Of a stretch of DNA of 64,000 nt, positions 54,136 through 62,278 are shown piece after piece. Both the position numbers and the translations under genes were made by a program. The stretch is taken from positions 123,612 to 187,611 of the forward strand of contig NASX01000002.1 in the NCBI GenBank assembly GCA_002085155.1, read 5' to 3'. Position 1 is the stretch's first letter. Each line of letters opens with the position of its first letter. Source of the DNA: Sorangiineae bacterium NIC37A_2 (GTDB lineage: Bacteria; Myxococcota_A; Polyangia; Polyangiales; Polyangiaceae). The notes beneath the pieces are model-generated. The model was not told the origin of the DNA. It made no database searches and saw only the letters and a program-made list of their open reading frames with translations.

Positions 54136-55729
54136 GCTTTCCATCCCCGAGAAGCGAAAAGGGCGCGGCCAATTGGTCGCGCCCTTTTTCTATTGGCTGC
54201 GGCCCAGCGCCGGTTAGGGGGGGACAGGTCGCCTGATCGTCATTGCTTTCGACCGTAGGGGGCTCGTCGAGCGTGAGACGAGCCGCGAAACGCTCCGCTT
54301 CACAGCTGGGGAGCGAAGCGTTCCTTTCGATGTGGAGAGAGCCGACGCTCTTGAAGCCATCGAGCCCGTCGAGGCTCGGAAGCAGGGGGTTCGATTCGAT
54401 CGACAGGCGCTTCGTCGTCTCGACTTTCTCCAGGCCCTGGAGCGACAAGAGACCCTCGTTGCCGCGGATTACAAGCCAGCTCTGGACCGTTTTCAGGGAG
54501 CTGAGCGGCTCGAGGTCTTCGAGAGCATGACAATAGGCGATCGTGACTCCGTTCGCCTGCTCCAGGCTCTCGAGCCCGTGCAGGGACTCGAGCCGATGGT
54601 TCGACAAGAGATAGATGTCCTCACTCACGTTCTCGAGGGAGCTGAGGGCCTCGATGGACTCGAGCTCGGCGTGGTTCATAATCCCGATCGAGCGGGCAGA
54701 GGAGAGCTTCTCGAGGCCGCGGAGGGACCGCAGCTCGTTATAGTTCAGGTCGAGGAGCCCGAGAGTGTTCAGGCTACCGAAGCCACCGAAGTCCTTCAGA
54801 GCGACGAAGACCATCTCGATGCGGTCGCTGTGAACGAGCTCGGGCATCCGGAGCTCTTCGAGGGCGCGGGCATCGTAGATGTAAAGTTCTCCGAGAGTGG
54901 TCAGGCTCTCGAAGCTGAGGACTCGAAGAGGCTCGCTCTTGATCACCTTCAGGGCAGACGCGCTCTCGAGGGCGTTGAAATGTGCCTCTTCGAGGAGCGG
55001 GTTCCTCTCGAGCTCGACGCTCTCTGCCTCCCGCAAGCTATCGAAAGAAACGCTCTTGAGCGCGGCGTTGAACGCGCAATCGTGAGGCCCACCCTCGTCC
55101 TCGGCGCACTTCGGGCGGATCAAGATCTTCTTCGCCCGCTCGAGCCCCGAAAGAGCGCTCACATCCTCGAGCACGGGGTTCCCGACGCAGTCGGCCTGCT
55201 TCTTCGTGCAATAGTGGCCCAGGGCCAAGAGGCCGCCGACCTTGCGCAGGCCCTCGAGTCCCTCGAGGCTTTGAAGCTTTTCTGCCTCGAAGACGGCGAG
55301 GTCGCCGGTCACCTCCCCGAGACAGGCGAGAGGGGATAAGTCCGTGGCGTCTCCCGTAATATAGAGGCTCCCCTCGAAACGTCCGACGTTCGCGAAGCTC
55401 TCCACGTCGCTTTGACTCTTGAGGTAAAGGGCTTCCTTGACGCTTCTCGTCCGCCCGCAGGGGGCGCTGCTTTGGGCCCCGCCGGTGACCGCGGTTTGTC
55501 CACCGCTTCCCGCGTCAGCCCCGCCCGGAGCGGCCCCGCCGCTCTCCGCGCGGCCGCCCGTGCTGCCCCCGGTAGATCCGCGCCCGCCTGAGGCTGGGCC
55601 GTCGGAGTCCTCAGCGTCGTCCCCGTTGCGCCCTCCGAGAGTCCCATCTTCCTCGGCGTTCGGATCGGAGGTCGTGAGCCCACACCCGTACGTCAAGAGT
55701 CCCAACAGGAGAGCCCGCCCCGTGCGCAT
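54077..55729 (-). CDS. LRR / receptor-L-domain-like lipoprotein
   Basis: A 550-residue lipoprotein (lipobox LTYGC, Cys16). A Gly/Ser/Asp-rich linker of about 65 residues leads to a beta-helix-like region (about 105-485) of irregular leucine-rich units such as LEGLEGLRKVGGLLAL, LSSLENVSEDIYLLSNHRLESL and LEPLSSLKTVQSWLVIRGN, like Receptor L domains. Pairs of Cys cap both ends. The last 35 or so residues, after CPPLTGAG, are basic and unlike the rest. They are encoded across the terminator of the convergent symporter and 59 bp into its coding end, so the original stop has probably been lost. Confidence 0.8.
   Translation of the reverse strand: MRTGRALLLGLLTYGCGLTTSDPNAEEDGTLGGRNGDDAEDSDGPASGGRGSTGGSTGGRAESGGAAPGGADAGSGGQTAVTGGAQSSAPCGRTRSVKEALYLKSQSDVESFANVGRFEGSLYITGDATDLSPLACLGEVTGDLAVFEAEKLQSLEGLEGLRKVGGLLALGHYCTKKQADCVGNPVLEDVSALSGLERAKKILIRPKCAEDEGGPHDCAFNAALKSVSFDSLREAESVELERNPLLEEAHFNALESASALKVIKSEPLRVLSFESLTTLGELYIYDARALEELRMPELVHSDRIEMVFVALKDFGGFGSLNTLGLLDLNYNELRSLRGLEKLSSARSIGIMNHAELESIEALSSLENVSEDIYLLSNHRLESLHGLESLEQANGVTIAYCHALEDLEPLSSLKTVQSWLVIRGNEGLLSLQGLEKVETTKRLSIESNPLLPSLDGLDGFKSVGSLHIERNASLPSCEAERFAARLTLDEPPTVESNDDQATCPPLTGAGPQPIEKGRDQLAAPFSLLGDGKLSLPSARARDPWSRARTSR
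54161..54189 (+). terminator. Intrinsic terminator of the symporter gene
   Basis: GGGCGCGGCC (54161-54170) pairs with GGTCGCGCCC (54175-54184) across an AATT loop (one G-U), followed by TTTTTC. AAAA precedes the stem, so it could act in both directions, but on the minus strand it lies inside the LRR lipoprotein frame. Confidence 0.88.
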
Positions 55730-55922
55730 CGTGAGATGTTAGAAGGGGTCAAGGCTCCGCGCAAAGGGCGTTTGGACGCAGGACGCACCATCATGCCTAG
55801 CCCTCACATCTCCATCAAAGGATTTCATGCTGGCGCTCTCCGCCGCCTGAATCCGTTGGATACTTTCACAGGAAGCCCCAAATAGGAGCTGAGCCCGCTT
55901 TCGCGAAAATTCTGTCGGGCGT

Positions 55923-56522
55923 TTAGGCCCGGAGCGCTTCGGACCGCGTCGATGCGAGCTCGGCGATGCGCTGAGTGAGCTCGTCGAAGCTTCGAGGCGC
56001 CGTCCAGGAGACGGCGAGGGCGGGTGCCGCTCCGCCTGTGACGATCTCGAGGCGCGGCGCCGACAGGAGCAGTGGACCGAGGCGCGCTTCGATGGACGCG
56101 GAGAGGACACTGAGCGGACGCTCGGTCAGATCCCAGAAGCGACGGTCGTAGGAGCCGATGCGAACCCGGGTGGGATCGAAGAGGCCCTTGGCCTTCAGGT
56201 CGGTCTCCAGTCGATGACAAGCCAGCACGCTGCGCTCGAAGACGCTGCGCAAGGGATCCGGATCACCTTCGGTACGCGCCTTTTGCTGGCAAGAGAACTC
56301 CCAGGTGTCCTGGTCGACTCGGAGCTGATAGTTCGCGTGGTGACCGATCACAAACAGCCCCGGTCCCTGAGGAACGTGACGGTAGTCGGCGACGTCGACG
56401 AGGATGTCATCGAGCGCTCGCCGCGAGACCCAAGTGTGGAGGAGCTCCTGGACTTGATCGAGAGACGCGGGTGCCTCCGAGCGCGCGCGCCAGGTGACGA
56501 CGAGAGAGGAAGGGAGAATCAC
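55923..56522 (-). CDS. Small protein coupled to the siroheme reductase
   Basis: A 199-residue soluble protein whose ATG overlaps the reductase stop (ATGA), so the two are made together. It has no signal peptide. Distinct parts are VDVADYRHVPQGPGLFVIGHHANYQL (about 43-68), WEFSCQQKART with one Cys, and a C-terminal half with helices LRSVFERSVLACHRLETDL and SFDELTQRIAELAS. I do not recognise a named family. The genetic link suggests an accessory role for the reductase, for example assembly or regulation, but this is inference from position alone. Confidence 0.65.
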   Translation of the reverse strand: MILPSSLVVTWRARSEAPASLDQVQELLHTWVSRRALDDILVDVADYRHVPQGPGLFVIGHHANYQLRVDQDTWEFSCQQKARTEGDPDPLRSVFERSVLACHRLETDLKAKGLFDPTRVRIGSYDRRFWDLTERPLSVLSASIEARLGPLLLSAPRLEIVTGGAAPALAVSWTAPRSFDELTQRIAELASTRSEALRA

Positions 56523-58786
56523 AGAGCCACCGTCACTTCCTGCGCAGGGGCGCGCGGGGCCAGATCGCCGCGCTTGCTTTCGTATTCATGGGCCGCGTCA
56601 ATGAACATTTGGGCTTCGTCGAGGAGCTTTCGGACCTCGGCGGGTGGAAGCTCGATCTCCTGCTTCTTACGGGCCTGCTCGAAATACCGAGAGAAGTTTC
56701 CGCCTGGGAACGCGGCATCAAAACGCCCCGTCTTGCCGAGCAGGCGGTCGAAGGTCTCACCGATGGCGCTCTGGTCTTCTTTCAAGCCCGGCGCAAGTTC
56801 GAGACAAACGGCGCGGGCCGCGGCGTACATCGCTGCGAGCGAGAGCGCGTGAGCTCTTTGATGCTGATCTTCGTCGAGGCTGAGCTGCGCTTCGAAGATG
56901 AGCCGTTCACTCTCGGCGAACGCAAACTGACTTGGGGAGATGACCTCTCCTGCGCACTCGCCGGTACCGATGTCGCCGATCGAGTAGGTGCGAGGATCGC
57001 CCCAGTCGCGATAGAGCTCGGGGGCTGCGTCATAAGAAGGAACTTGAGTGACGGAGCTGAGCAGCTCTTTGACGTGTTTGCGCCCGACCCGGTGGACCCA
57101 GGCCGCGAACGTCTCGTCTCCTTGTTTTTCTTGGCGATAGGCGGTGGTGACGAGGGAGAGAGCTTCCGGCACGCGCTTCGAGGGGATCGCGCCGATCGCG
57201 AGCCCAAATTTGCTCCCGTTGTTCTCCCAGGAGCCGCCGACGACCATCTGGAAATGGGGGACGCGGCGTCCGGCCACACTTCGACTCACCCCGAGGAACC
57301 CGAGGTCAGCGACGTGATGTTGACCACACGAGTTGAAACAGCCGCTGCATTTGATGTGGAGTCCACCGAGATCGTCGGATTTCGCGACGTCCGCTACCTG
57401 AAGCTGCTTCCTGAGTTCGCGGGCGAGTCCGCGAGAAGAGGAGATCCCGAGCTTGCAGGTGTCCGTCCCCGGACAGGAGGTCACATCGGTGATGCCGCTC
57501 GCGCCGCTCTCGGCGAGTCCGAGCGCGGCGAGCTCGTCATAGAGCGCGCCCACGTCCGTATTGCTCACCCAGCGGAAGAGAATGTTCTGTTCGACCGTGG
57601 TGCGGAGGTCGTCAGAGGTGAACCGCCGCGCCAAACTCGCGAGGGCGCGCCCCTGGGCTGGAGTGAAGTCGCCGAGGGGCAGCTTCACGGTGACCGTCGA
57701 GTATCCAGGCTGCTTTTGTGGCTGAACGTTGTCGCCGAGGAAGGTCCCGCGCGGGTGCGGAGGGAGCTCCTCGCCCGGGGGTCTGAGGGGAGCCGGGGGC
57801 GCTTCGAGCTCGCTCACCAAAGTCTCCCAACGAGGATCGGGTTCGAGGGCGGCGCGAGCTTCCTCTACCCAAAGGCGGAACTGCTCGATGCCCGAGTTCA
57901 TGAGCACGAACTTCATGCGCGCTCGGGCGCGGTTGGCTCGCTCGCCCCGCGCGGAGAACACGCGACATACCGCGAGCGCCATCGGCAAGAGCTCTCGAGT
58001 GGGAACGAAGGGATCGAGGAGCTCCGAGGCGTGCGGTACGGGACCGAGACCGCCGCCGACGTAGAGAGCGAAGCCGCGCTCTTGTTCGCCGTCCTTCTCA
58101 CGGACTTGGGCGATGCAACCGATGTCATGGAAGCCCGCGAGCCCACAGGCGGTCGTCTGGCAGCCGGAGAAGGAGACCTTGAACTTTCGGCCCAAATCTT
58201 GGGTTCCCGGATGTCCGAGCAAGAAGAAGGCGAGGGCGCGTGCGTAGGGCGAAACGTCGAAGGCCTCCGTGGGGCAAACCCCGGCGACGTGACAGGCCGT
58301 CACGTTGCGCACGGAGTTGCCGCAGGCTTCGCGCGTCGTGATGCCGACGGCGGCGAGACGCCGCATCAGATCGGGGGTGTCGTCGATATGGACGTAGTGA
58401 AGCTGGATGTCCTGGCGCGTCGTGACGTGGAGGATGTGATCGGAATACTCTTCCGCTAAGTCACAGAGGACCTCGAGCTGCCGCGGCGTGAGGCGTCCGC
58501 CCGGGATCTTGATGCGCTGCATCCCGGGCGCGTCCCAGAGAGTGTCGGGGCCTTTGGTCTTCGACAGATCGAAGCCGAGGTCCTTCGACTCCTGACCGTC
58601 GTGGCGGCGACCGCTGTCGTATCTCTGGCCATAGGCGCCGCGCCTGAGGCGGGTCTCGGCGAAGACTTTGTCTTCGAGCCGCCCCATCCGCTTGAGCGCG
58701 AGCTGGTTTTCGTAGGCGTCGAGCTCTTGGTTCCAGGCGTCTGGCACCTGACCACGGAGGATCTCTTTCCAAGGAGGAAGCTGCAT
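56519..58786 (-). CDS. Siroheme/[4Fe-4S] nitrite or sulfite reductase with C-terminal extension
   Basis: A 755-residue assimilatory reductase with the duplicated ferredoxin-like and siroheme-binding halves of the CysI/NirA family. The [4Fe-4S]-siroheme ligands are present: Cys438 and Cys444 in SCPGTDTC (C-x5-C) and Cys483 and Cys487 in GCFNSC (C-x3-C). The substrate-side basic segment HVTTRQDIQLHYVH (about 120-133) is also there. CysI/NirA proteins are about 560-580 residues; this one has about 150 extra residues at the C-terminus with helices reminiscent of a HEPN-like bundle (FAFAESERLIFEAQLS). Sulfite versus nitrite cannot be decided. It diverges from a LysR gene. Confidence 0.88.
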   Translation of the reverse strand: MQLPPWKEILRGQVPDAWNQELDAYENQLALKRMGRLEDKVFAETRLRRGAYGQRYDSGRRHDGQESKDLGFDLSKTKGPDTLWDAPGMQRIKIPGGRLTPRQLEVLCDLAEEYSDHILHVTTRQDIQLHYVHIDDTPDLMRRLAAVGITTREACGNSVRNVTACHVAGVCPTEAFDVSPYARALAFFLLGHPGTQDLGRKFKVSFSGCQTTACGLAGFHDIGCIAQVREKDGEQERGFALYVGGGLGPVPHASELLDPFVPTRELLPMALAVCRVFSARGERANRARARMKFVLMNSGIEQFRLWVEEARAALEPDPRWETLVSELEAPPAPLRPPGEELPPHPRGTFLGDNVQPQKQPGYSTVTVKLPLGDFTPAQGRALASLARRFTSDDLRTTVEQNILFRWVSNTDVGALYDELAALGLAESGASGITDVTSCPGTDTCKLGISSSRGLARELRKQLQVADVAKSDDLGGLHIKCSGCFNSCGQHHVADLGFLGVSRSVAGRRVPHFQMVVGGSWENNGSKFGLAIGAIPSKRVPEALSLVTTAYRQEKQGDETFAAWVHRVGRKHVKELLSSVTQVPSYDAAPELYRDWGDPRTYSIGDIGTGECAGEVISPSQFAFAESERLIFEAQLSLDEDQHQRAHALSLAAMYAAARAVCLELAPGLKEDQSAIGETFDRLLGKTGRFDAAFPGGNFSRYFEQARKKQEIELPPAEVRKLLDEAQMFIDAAHEYESKRGDLAPRAPAQEVTVAL

Positions 58787-58868
58787 TCGAAAGTTCCCGA
58801 CCCGGAAACGTCGGCGGGGGGTGGGACTCCGCGCTTCCCGGGACGGGCCTCACCCTGAAGCAGCTTTT

Positions 58869-58920
58869 GTATCAAGAACAGCAAAATATATTTGCAATTA
58901 ATATAGAAGATACTTGTATT
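58869..58920. promoter_or_regulatory. Divergent promoter/operator region of reductase and LysR genes
   Basis: An AT-rich island in GC-rich surroundings. The interrupted palindrome GCAAA-ATATA-TTTGC lies at 58881-58895. TTGCAA (58892-58897, itself palindromic) is a shared -35 candidate: 17 bp leftward is TGATAC (minus strand, 58874-58869) and 17 bp rightward is TGTATT (58915-58920). GTATC/GATAC arms (58869-58873, 58909-58913) add a wider dyad. This fits a LysR-type autoregulated divergent promoter. Confidence 0.6.
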
Positions 58921-58925
58921 AAAGC

Positions 58926-59792
58926 GTGGATCTGGTCCTCGCCCAGACATTTCTCGCCGTGGCGACCGCGGGCAGCCTGGTCAAGGCGGCCGAGCGGCTC
59001 CATTTGACCCAGGCCGCTGTCAGCGCCCGCCTGCAGACCTTGGAGGCGCTGGTCGAGCAGAAGCTCTTCGTTCGGAACAAGGCGGGAGCGCGGTTGACCC
59101 CGGCGGGGCGCGCCTTCCTGCCCTACGCCACGCAGCTCACCTCGACCTGGGAGCAGGCTCGCCGCAGCGTCGCCGCTCAAGATCGGGAGTCGGCGCTCTT
59201 GTCTGTCGGAGGCGAGATGAGCTTGTGGAACGCGGTCTTGCTCGACTGGCTCGTCGCGCTCCGCCAGAGAAGGAAGAGCCTCCTCATTCGCACACAAGTC
59301 GATACCGTCACGCGGCTCGTCGAACAGACCCGCTTGGGCGCTCTCGATATCGCCGTCCTCTACTCGCCGCACCGTCGTCCCGGCGTCGAGATTTCCCTCT
59401 TGCTCGAAGAGCAGCTGGTGCTCGTTTCGACGAAACCCGGACAGACAACCGCCTCTCTCACCGACTACGTGTACGTTGACTGGGGGCCGGATTTTCGGGC
59501 GCACCACGACGAAGCTTTTCCAGAGCTTTGTGACGCCACCACGCGCATCAGCTTCGGCCCCCTCGCGCTGCAGCTGCTGCTCCGGGTCGGCGGTTCTGGC
59601 TACTTCCGAACGCGCGCTGTGGAGCCATACCTCAGAAGCTGCCAGCTTTACCTCGTCCAAGGCGCTCCCTCGTTTGCCTATTCGATTCACGCGGCGACCT
59701 CGCCCCACGCAGATCCCGAGCTTGTCGCCTGGGCGCTCGCTGAGCTCCGTCGAGTCACCGAGCCCGACCCCTGCCGCGAGTGGGCCGTATAG
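58926..59792 (+). CDS. LysR-family transcriptional regulator
   Basis: A 288-residue regulator. The N-terminal winged HTH (about 1-60) has the family signature AERLHLTQAAVSARLQTLEALVEQKLFVR. The C-terminal part is a periplasmic-binding-protein-like effector domain (about 90-280). It is divergent from the siroheme reductase, the usual layout for a LysR protein that controls its neighbour, with an AT-rich dyad between them. The effector may be a sulfur or nitrogen metabolite such as O-acetylserine or nitrite, but this is inferred from the neighbour. The GTG start lies only a few bases after a predicted -10, so the message may be nearly leaderless. Confidence 0.92.
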   Translation: MDLVLAQTFLAVATAGSLVKAAERLHLTQAAVSARLQTLEALVEQKLFVRNKAGARLTPAGRAFLPYATQLTSTWEQARRSVAAQDRESALLSVGGEMSLWNAVLLDWLVALRQRRKSLLIRTQVDTVTRLVEQTRLGALDIAVLYSPHRRPGVEISLLLEEQLVLVSTKPGQTTASLTDYVYVDWGPDFRAHHDEAFPELCDATTRISFGPLALQLLLRVGGSGYFRTRAVEPYLRSCQLYLVQGAPSFAYSIHAATSPHADPELVAWALAELRRVTEPDPCREWAV

Positions 59793-59833
59793 CACATCCG
59801 GCCGCCTCTTGGCTTGCGCTCGTTTTTGAGGCC

Positions 59834-59998
59834 CCTCCCGAAAGTGACCGAAGGTTCCGCGGCGTCTGGCCGTTCTTCGGGAGGAAGTGAATGGCCCACA
59901 TGGGAGGACAAAATCGTCCTCATCGACTCACAAACTTGCGGCGCATATGCACGAGCGGCGATTGTTGCCGGTCTTTCCGCGTGCGCGCGGATTTTTTT
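59834..59998 (+). promoter_or_regulatory. Hairpin-rich leader or small RNA ending in a terminator
   Basis: Three stems follow one another: CCTCCCGAA/TTCGGGAGG (59834-59842 with 59876-59884), GAGGAC/GTCCTC (59904-59909 with 59916-59921), and CCGCG/CGCGG (59977-59981 with 59986-59990) followed by ATTTTTTT. The first stem includes the GGGAGGAAG ribosome binding site of the small ORF at 59891. This looks like an attenuator for the gene at 60070 or a free-standing small RNA. Confidence 0.45.
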
Positions 59999-60052
59999 GC
60001 GCGCCTGATCGGTGGACCGGGTCTCGGAGGGGCGCGGAAACCTGCTAAGTGA
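59891..60052 (+). CDS. Possible 53-residue leader peptide
   Basis: An ATG preceded by a strong ribosome binding site (GGGAGGAAG) opens a 53-codon frame that runs through the terminator hairpin and ends in TGATG, overlapping an in-frame ATG (60052) of the next gene. The product is Arg-rich (10 Arg) with three Cys and no hydrophobic segment. It may be a regulatory leader peptide rather than a functional protein. Confidence 0.35.
   Translation: MAHMGGQNRPHRLTNLRRICTSGDCCRSFRVRADFFARLIGGPGLGGARKPAK
59977..59998 (+). terminator. Intrinsic terminator upstream of the HTH-like gene
   Basis: CCGCG-TGCG-CGCGG stem-loop followed directly by ATTTTTTT. It lies 185 bp after the LysR stop but only about 70 bp before the next start, so it may attenuate the downstream gene rather than just end lysR. 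Confidence 0.7.
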
Positions 60053-60069
60053 TGAGGAAAGACGAGGCA

Positions 60070-61050
60070 ATGACCGTAGAGTTTCTGATCCACGCCATCG
60101 TCCGCCAGACGATGATCCTCATCGCCCAGCTTGCCACGCTCGGTGGTGGGAGGGCGCCGCTCGCGCAGGTAGCGAACCAAGTGTTCGTCGATCTGGTGCG
60201 CGAGCTGGAACGGCAAGGAGTGAGTCGAAAGGTGAGCGCGGACATGTTCGGGCTGGGCCTTCGGACCTACCGCCGGAAGATCCAGCGCCTGAGCGAGAGC
60301 TCGACGGAACGCGGTCGCTCCCTCTGGGAGGTGGTGCTCGAGTTCATCAAGGCTCGCGGTCCGGTGACCCGGAGCGAAGTGTTCGCACGCTTTGCGCGCG
60401 ACGACGAAGCTCAGCTGCGCGCGGTGCTCCGCGACCTCTGCGAGAGCCAACTTGTGGTGAGCATTGGGCCTGCCTCGAAGGCTCGGTATCGCGCGGCCAC
60501 CGAGGAGGAGCTCGCCGACCTTCGAAACAACCAAAGCGCGGAGGGCTACGACGACTTCCTCGTCGCGCTCATGTACCGCGAAGGCCCGATGACGCTCGAA
60601 GAGATCGCCGGTCACGCGCAGGTCGAAGTCGGGATGATCGAAGCGCCGATTGAGCGCCTGGTGGCCAGCGGGCGCATTCAGACTACTGTCGAAGGCGGGG
60701 TGACGCGGTACCGGGCGGGCGCGCTGGTCATTCCGCTCGGCGCTTCTTCCGGCTGGGAAGGGGCAGTCTTCGATCACTTCAAGGCGATGGTCAGTACGAT
60801 TCTCGTAAAGCTCCGGGAGGGCGAGACCGCGCAAGCGGATGACCGCGTGGGAGGAAGCACCTATACGATCGACGTCTGGAAGGGCCACCCCCTCGAGGAC
60901 GAGGTCCTCCGTACCCTCGGGCGGATCCGTTCCGAACTGAGCGACCTTCGGAAACGGGTGAACGAGCAGAGCGGAGACAAGAAACCGAAAGAGTATTCTC
61001 GAGTCGTCGTCTATGCGGGCCAGTGCGTCATTCCGGAAGAGAACACGTAA
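60070..61050 (+). CDS. Predicted winged-helix/HTH regulatory protein
   Basis: A 326-residue soluble protein (ATG 60070; in-frame starts at 60049 and 60052 are possible). The first 60 residues are helical; GLGLRTYRRKIQRLSES resembles a DNA-recognition helix. Two further winged-helix-like units follow: VTRSEVFARFARDDEAQLRAVLRDLCESQLV (about 97-127) and MTLEEIAGHAQVEVGMIEAPIERLVASGRI (about 174-203), each ending in a wing-like strand. The C-terminal 100 residues are helical with a leucine-rich stretch. No enzymatic motif. It may be a transcriptional regulator; related genes are probably often misannotated. The upstream leader suggests its expression is itself controlled. Confidence 0.6.
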   Translation: MTVEFLIHAIVRQTMILIAQLATLGGGRAPLAQVANQVFVDLVRELERQGVSRKVSADMFGLGLRTYRRKIQRLSESSTERGRSLWEVVLEFIKARGPVTRSEVFARFARDDEAQLRAVLRDLCESQLVVSIGPASKARYRAATEEELADLRNNQSAEGYDDFLVALMYREGPMTLEEIAGHAQVEVGMIEAPIERLVASGRIQTTVEGGVTRYRAGALVIPLGASSGWEGAVFDHFKAMVSTILVKLREGETAQADDRVGGSTYTIDVWKGHPLEDEVLRTLGRIRSELSDLRKRVNEQSGDKKPKEYSRVVVYAGQCVIPEENT

Positions 61051-61051
61051 A

Positions 61052-62221
61052 ATGGGTCGTTTTGGTATGAGCCGGCAAGCGCCAGCTGGAAAACAAAGCC
61101 TGAAGACGAAGCTCGGGGTGAAGACGTGGCTCGCGATCTCGCTCGCGGGACTGCTCGCGATCGGTGGCGGCTGTGAGTCGGCCTCGGACGATCTCACGGG
61201 CGGCGAGACCCATTTCCTCCGTCGCTGCGATCCGAATGCCGACAGTTGTGGACGGTTGTCCTGCGTGTGCGGCGTGTGCACGGTCCCCTGCTCGGAGCAT
61301 TCGACCTGTCACGCCTTCCCCGCGGCCCAGTGTGCCGTCGCGCGAGGGGCGAGCTGTGAAAAGGGCGAGGCGATGGTGTGCCGTGTTGCCTGTGCGATCG
61401 ACGACGATTGCCTGGTGGTGTCCCCGGAGCACCGCTGCGACGAGGGCACCTGTGTTGCCGGTGATGACCTCGGCTCGGGCGGAGGCTCGAGCGGCGGCGC
61501 CCCGAGTACCTCGGGAGGCTCGAGCGCCGGTGGCGCGAGCGGTGGTAGCACCGGCGGAAGTGAAGCCAGCGGCGGCTCGGCTGGAGAGCCTGACAGCTGC
61601 GCGCGGGGCGAGGTGGAGGCGAACGATGTGCTCGTCCTCGGCGATAGTTTCCTCGCGACGAATCATCAGGTGACGGCTTACCTCGAAGAGTTGGCTCGGC
61701 AGGCCGGCGTTCTGAAATCTGGGGATCGCTACCGCGACAGCTCACGCATTGTTGCAAACTCCCTGGTCGTGACGGGCAATGGTGTGCTCGATCAGTACAC
61801 GGAGGCCGCTTCCGATGCGCCGGTGAAGGTCGCGCTCATGAACGGAGGAGGTGCGGACATCCTGATCGGCGCCTGCGACGAGATTGGGCCCGATTGCCCT
61901 GTGATCAAGGACGCGGCGGCTGAGTTTGTGACAATCCTCGAAGCGATGGCGGACGACGGAGTGCTTCAGATCGTGTTCTTGGGTTATCCGGACCCGGTGC
62001 CGGAGGCGCCCCGAGCGAAGATGGACGCGCTCCGGCCGCTCCTAGAGAGCGCCTGCGCTGAAAGTGAGGTGCCCTGTCACTGGCTCGATCTCAGGCCCGT
62101 TTTCGAAGGCCACTACGATGAATACATCGAGGGCGACGGACTGAATCCGACGGCGGCTGGCGCCGAAGCGACGGCCCATGCCCTTTGGGAGCTCATGGAG
62201 CGCGAGTGCATCGCGCAGTAG
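61052..62221 (+). CDS. Lipoprotein with degenerate SGNH-hydrolase domain
   Basis: A 389-residue lipoprotein (lipobox IGGGC, Cys41). A Cys-rich segment (12 Cys between about 59 and 134) is followed by a Gly/Ser linker (about 140-180) and an SGNH-like hydrolase fold (about 188-389). The nucleophile block is VLVLGDSF (Ser199) and the Asn block is NGGGAD, but the final Asp-x-x-His block reads DGLN (362-365): the catalytic His is Asn. The enzyme may be inactive, or another His may replace it. ATG 61052 is used; 61067 is possible. It lies one base after the preceding stop, so it is probably co-transcribed with that gene. Confidence 0.78.
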   Translation: MGRFGMSRQAPAGKQSLKTKLGVKTWLAISLAGLLAIGGGCESASDDLTGGETHFLRRCDPNADSCGRLSCVCGVCTVPCSEHSTCHAFPAAQCAVARGASCEKGEAMVCRVACAIDDDCLVVSPEHRCDEGTCVAGDDLGSGGGSSGGAPSTSGGSSAGGASGGSTGGSEASGGSAGEPDSCARGEVEANDVLVLGDSFLATNHQVTAYLEELARQAGVLKSGDRYRDSSRIVANSLVVTGNGVLDQYTEAASDAPVKVALMNGGGADILIGACDEIGPDCPVIKDAAAEFVTILEAMADDGVLQIVFLGYPDPVPEAPRAKMDALRPLLESACAESEVPCHWLDLRPVFEGHYDEYIEGDGLNPTAAGAEATAHALWELMERECIAQ

Positions 62222-62278
62222 ACGAGCACGGTAGGTGAGCGGTCGGACAATGGCCGAGCGGCGCGTGCCGCCCGGGCC

